From Propionibacteriales bacterium (lineage in GTDB: Bacteria; Actinomycetota; Actinomycetes; Propionibacteriales; Propionibacteriaceae), in contig JADGPB010000081.1 in assembly GCA_017882655.1 (NCBI GenBank), positions 1-8,571 on the forward strand: 8,571 nucleotides of DNA, written 5' to 3'. Positions within the stretch are counted from its first letter, which is position 1; every line of letters starts with the position of its first letter. The translations under genes and the position numbers were made by a program. Below are positions 6,452-8,571 of this stretch, one piece after another. The notes beneath the pieces are model-generated. The model saw only the letters and a program-made list of their open reading frames with translations, had not been told where the DNA came from and did not search any database.

Positions 6452-8467
6452 ATGACGCCGTACCCCCACCTGTTCGCCCCGCTCGACCTCGGGTTCGTGA
6501 CCCTGAAGAACCGCGTGGTCATGGGGTCGATGCACGTGGGTCTGGAAGAGGCGCCGGACGGCTTCGTACGGCTCGCTGCCTTCTACGCCGAGCGCGCCGC
6601 CGCGGGCGTGGGCCTCATCGTCACCGGCGGCCTCGCGCCGAACGCCGAGGGCCGCCTGCACCCCTCGGGTGCCACGCTCACGACACCGGCCGAGGCAGGC
6701 CAGCACCGGGTCGTCACCGACGCCGTCCACGCCGCGGGCGGCCTGATCTGCTTGCAGATCCTTCACAGCGGCCGGTACGCGCTCCACCCCGACGCCGTCG
6801 CTCCGAGCCCGCTGCAGGCGCCGATCACCCCGTTCGCGCCGCGCGAGCTCACCGACGACGACGTGCGCCGCACGATCGACGACTTCGCCCGGTGCGCCGC
6901 CCTTGCTCGCGACGCGGGCTACGACGGCGTCGAGATCATGGCGTCGGAGGGGTACCTGCTCAACCAGTTCCTCGCGACGCGTACGAACCGGCGCACCGAC
7001 GAGTGGGGCGGCCCGTACGAGGCCAGGATGCGGATGCCGGTCGAGGTCGTACGGGCCGTGCGCGAGCGGGTCGGCCCGGCGTTCCTCGTCGTCTACCGGC
7101 TCTCGATGCTCGACCTCGTCGAGGGAGGGCAGAGCCAGGACGAGGTGCGGCTCCTCGCCCAGGCGGTCGAGGATGCCGGCGCGACGATCATCAGCACCGG
7201 GATCGGCTGGCACGAGTCGCGGGTCCCCACGATCGCCACCAGCGTGCCACGTGGCGCGTTCGCGGGCGTGACGGCAGCTCTGCGCGCCTCGGTGACGATC
7301 CCCGTGGTAGCGGCGAACCGGATCAACACCCCCGACGTCGCCGAGGCGATCCTTGCCGCGGGACAGGCCGACCTCGTCTCCATGGCCCGGCCGTTCCTCG
7401 CCGACCCGCAGCTCCTGGCCAAGGCCGCTGCCGGTCGGCCTGACCGCATCAACACCTGCATCGCCTGCAACCAGGCGTGCCTCGACCGAGCGTTCGCGGG
7501 TCTCGTCGGCTCGTGCCTGGTCAACCCCCGTGCGTGCCACGAGACGGTGCTGACGATCTCACCCGTCACCACCCCTCGTACCGTCGCCGTCGTCGGTGCT
7601 GGCCCGGCCGGGCTCGCGGCCGCGACGACCGCCGCCCGCCGTGGCCACGCTGTGACGCTCTTCGAGGCCGACGACGAGATCGGCGGGCAGTTCAGGCTGG
7701 CGCGGCAGATCCCGGGGAAGGAGGAGTACGGCGAGACGGTGCGGTACTTCGCCAGTGAGCTCGTGGATGTCGGCGTCGAGGTACGGACGGGGGTGCGGGC
7801 CGGTCTGGAGGACCTCGCTGCGTTCGATCACGTCGTGCTGGCCACCGGCGTCACGCCGAGGGTGCCGGACGTGCCGGGCATCGACCATCCCAGCGTCGTG
7901 ACGTACCAGCAGGTGCTCCGCGACCACGTCCCGGTCGGGCACCGGGTCGCGATCATGGGCGCCGGCGGCATCGGCATCGACGTCGCCGAGTACCTCACGG
8001 CCCCGCCCTCCGAGAACCCCGACGACGTCGCCGACTTCTACGCCCAGTGGGGCATAGACCCGTCGTACTCCGCGCCCGGCGGGCTCGTCCCGCCGCAGCC
8101 AGAGGCCGCGGCCCGGCTCGTCCACCTCGTCCAACGCAGGACTACCGCCGTCGGTGCGGGACTCGGTCGCACGACGGGCTGGATCCACCGGGCCGTCCTC
8201 GCACAGCGGGGGGTGAGGATGGTTCGCGGCGCCACGTACGAGCGGATCGACGATGCCGGGCTCCACCTCACGGTCGACGGCGAGCCGATGTTGCTCGAGA
8301 TCGACACCGTCGTCGTGTGCACGGGCCAGGAGCCGCAGCGGGAGCTGTACGCCGGGCTGCGGGCCGCCGGTGTCCCGGTCGACCTTGTCGGCGGCGCCGA
8401 CACCGCTGCCGAGCTGGACGCGGCGCGAGCGATCCGCCAGGCCACGGAGGTCGCTGCGGCCCTCTGA
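6452..8467 (+). CDS. fadH: NADPH-dependent 2,4-dienoyl-CoA reductase, FadH type
   Basis: A 671-residue flavo-iron-sulfur enzyme that reduces 2,4-dienoyl-CoA so that unsaturated fatty acids can pass through beta-oxidation. The N-terminal Old Yellow Enzyme-like TIM barrel (about 5-330) binds FMN. Tyr168 in SEGYLLNQFL and His254 in GIGWHESRVPT match the catalytic Tyr166 and His252 of E. coli FadH. Cys336, Cys339, Cys343 and Cys355 (CIACNQAC, then C after 11 residues) match the 4Fe-4S ligands. Two Rossmann folds follow: VAVVGAGPAGLAAA (379-392) for FAD and VAIMGAGGIGIDVAEYL (499-515) for NADPH. Length matches E. coli FadH, and every cofactor site is intact. The ATG at 6452 is chosen because MTPYPHLFAPLDLG is the family start; an ATG at 6444 is out of frame. 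No other beta-oxidation gene is in view. A related OYE-like enoate reductase is possible, but the catalytic pair and length favour FadH. Confidence 0.93.
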   Translation: MTPYPHLFAPLDLGFVTLKNRVVMGSMHVGLEEAPDGFVRLAAFYAERAAAGVGLIVTGGLAPNAEGRLHPSGATLTTPAEAGQHRVVTDAVHAAGGLICLQILHSGRYALHPDAVAPSPLQAPITPFAPRELTDDDVRRTIDDFARCAALARDAGYDGVEIMASEGYLLNQFLATRTNRRTDEWGGPYEARMRMPVEVVRAVRERVGPAFLVVYRLSMLDLVEGGQSQDEVRLLAQAVEDAGATIISTGIGWHESRVPTIATSVPRGAFAGVTAALRASVTIPVVAANRINTPDVAEAILAAGQADLVSMARPFLADPQLLAKAAAGRPDRINTCIACNQACLDRAFAGLVGSCLVNPRACHETVLTISPVTTPRTVAVVGAGPAGLAAATTAARRGHAVTLFEADDEIGGQFRLARQIPGKEEYGETVRYFASELVDVGVEVRTGVRAGLEDLAAFDHVVLATGVTPRVPDVPGIDHPSVVTYQQVLRDHVPVGHRVAIMGAGGIGIDVAEYLTAPPSENPDDVADFYAQWGIDPSYSAPGGLVPPQPEAAARLVHLVQRRTTAVGAGLGRTTGWIHRAVLAQRGVRMVRGATYERIDDAGLHLTVDGEPMLLEIDTVVVCTGQEPQRELYAGLRAAGVPVDLVGGADTAAELDAARAIRQATEVAAAL

Positions 8468-8474
8468 GGCCGGG

Positions 8475-8511
8475 CTTCCAGAGTCGTGACGGCTTAGGTC
8501 CGGGCTGGAAG
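8475..8511. promoter_or_regulatory. inverted repeat overlapping the ribosome site of the last gene
   Basis: CTTCCAG (8475-8481) and CTGGAAG (8505-8511) are perfect 7-bp arms 23 bp apart. A 7-bp direct repeat, CCGGGCT, overlaps both arms (8470-8476 and 8500-8506). The right arm overlaps the GGAAGG that appears to serve as Shine-Dalgarno for the next gene. It could be an autoregulatory operator or an RNA structure hiding the ribosome site. It lies between the fadH stop and the next start. Confidence 0.3.
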
Positions 8512-8520
8512 GATGACGTT

Positions 8521-8571
8521 GTGCACACTCAGCTCTCCTCACTCCCTGCCCGCACCGCGAAGACCCACGAG
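8521..8571 (+). CDS. N-terminus of a further gene, possibly a TetR-type regulator; cut by window edge
   Basis: GTG at 8521 follows a GGAAGG at 8507-8512 with eight bases of spacing, and opens 17 codons to the window edge, reading VHTQLSSLPARTAKTHE. Fourteen of the 17 codons end in G or C, unlike the competing frame from the ATG at 8513. The RTAKTHE stretch resembles the basic lead-in (RTxxTRE...) before the first helix of TetR-family DNA-binding domains, so a regulator is a reasonable but weak guess. It starts 53 bp after the fadH stop on the same strand and may be co-transcribed with fadH. Confidence 0.5.
   Translation, partial: MHTQLSSLPARTAKTHE

Noticed and set aside
6164..7540. 458-codon minus-strand open frame antisense to fadH
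   Set aside because: Only the final 60 codons (DUF5302) are protein-like. The rest is the antisense shadow of a GC-rich gene.
8513..8515. ATG at 8513 as the start of the last gene
   Set aside because: It directly abuts the GGAAGG site, and its frame has poor G/C at third positions; the GTG at 8521 fits better.

Overview
The window is GC-rich, densely packed DNA from an actinobacterium. This is inferred from the strong G/C preference at third codon positions, several GTG starts, a polyphosphate glucokinase, a DUF5302 protein, an actinobacterial-type MMPL transporter, and one gene that looks leaderless. The marked excess of the tetranucleotide GTAC would fit a Nocardioidaceae-like genome, but that placement is a guess.

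Layout, left to right. (1) 1-1137 (+): 3' part of a class I/II PLP-dependent aminotransferase that enters from the left edge. A 21-codon reading frame overlaps its stop and ends just before the next gene. (2) 1204-5030 (-): three genes read right to left, namely a 12-TM MMPL/RND-type exporter, a 7-TM DUF4203 membrane protein and a cytoplasmic SGNH/GDSL esterase. They may form one unit. (3) 5031-5297: a 267-bp gene-free stretch with a cluster of overlapping AACC/GGTT dyads near the MMPL start and three tandem 22-bp repeats next to the ppgK stop. (4) 5298-6346 (-): a small DUF5302 protein followed by polyphosphate glucokinase (ppgK). Two perfect inverted repeats lie between them. (5) 6452-8467 (+): a full-length 2,4-dienoyl-CoA reductase (fadH-type), divergent from DUF5302, with a putative leaderless promoter and an abutting dyad. 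(6) 8521-8571 (+): the first 17 codons of another gene, possibly a TetR-type regulator, cut by the right edge.

Functionally the window is mostly metabolism and membrane genes: amino-acid transamination, glucose phosphorylation with polyphosphate, reduction of unsaturated acyl-CoA during beta-oxidation, and probable lipid or drug export. I see no phage, transposon, CRISPR, toxin-antitoxin, rRNA or tRNA features and no clear new multi-gene system. The observations most worth a second look are non-coding: the operator-like dyads, the leaderless fadH promoter, the tandem repeat, the small coupled frame and the GTAC bias.
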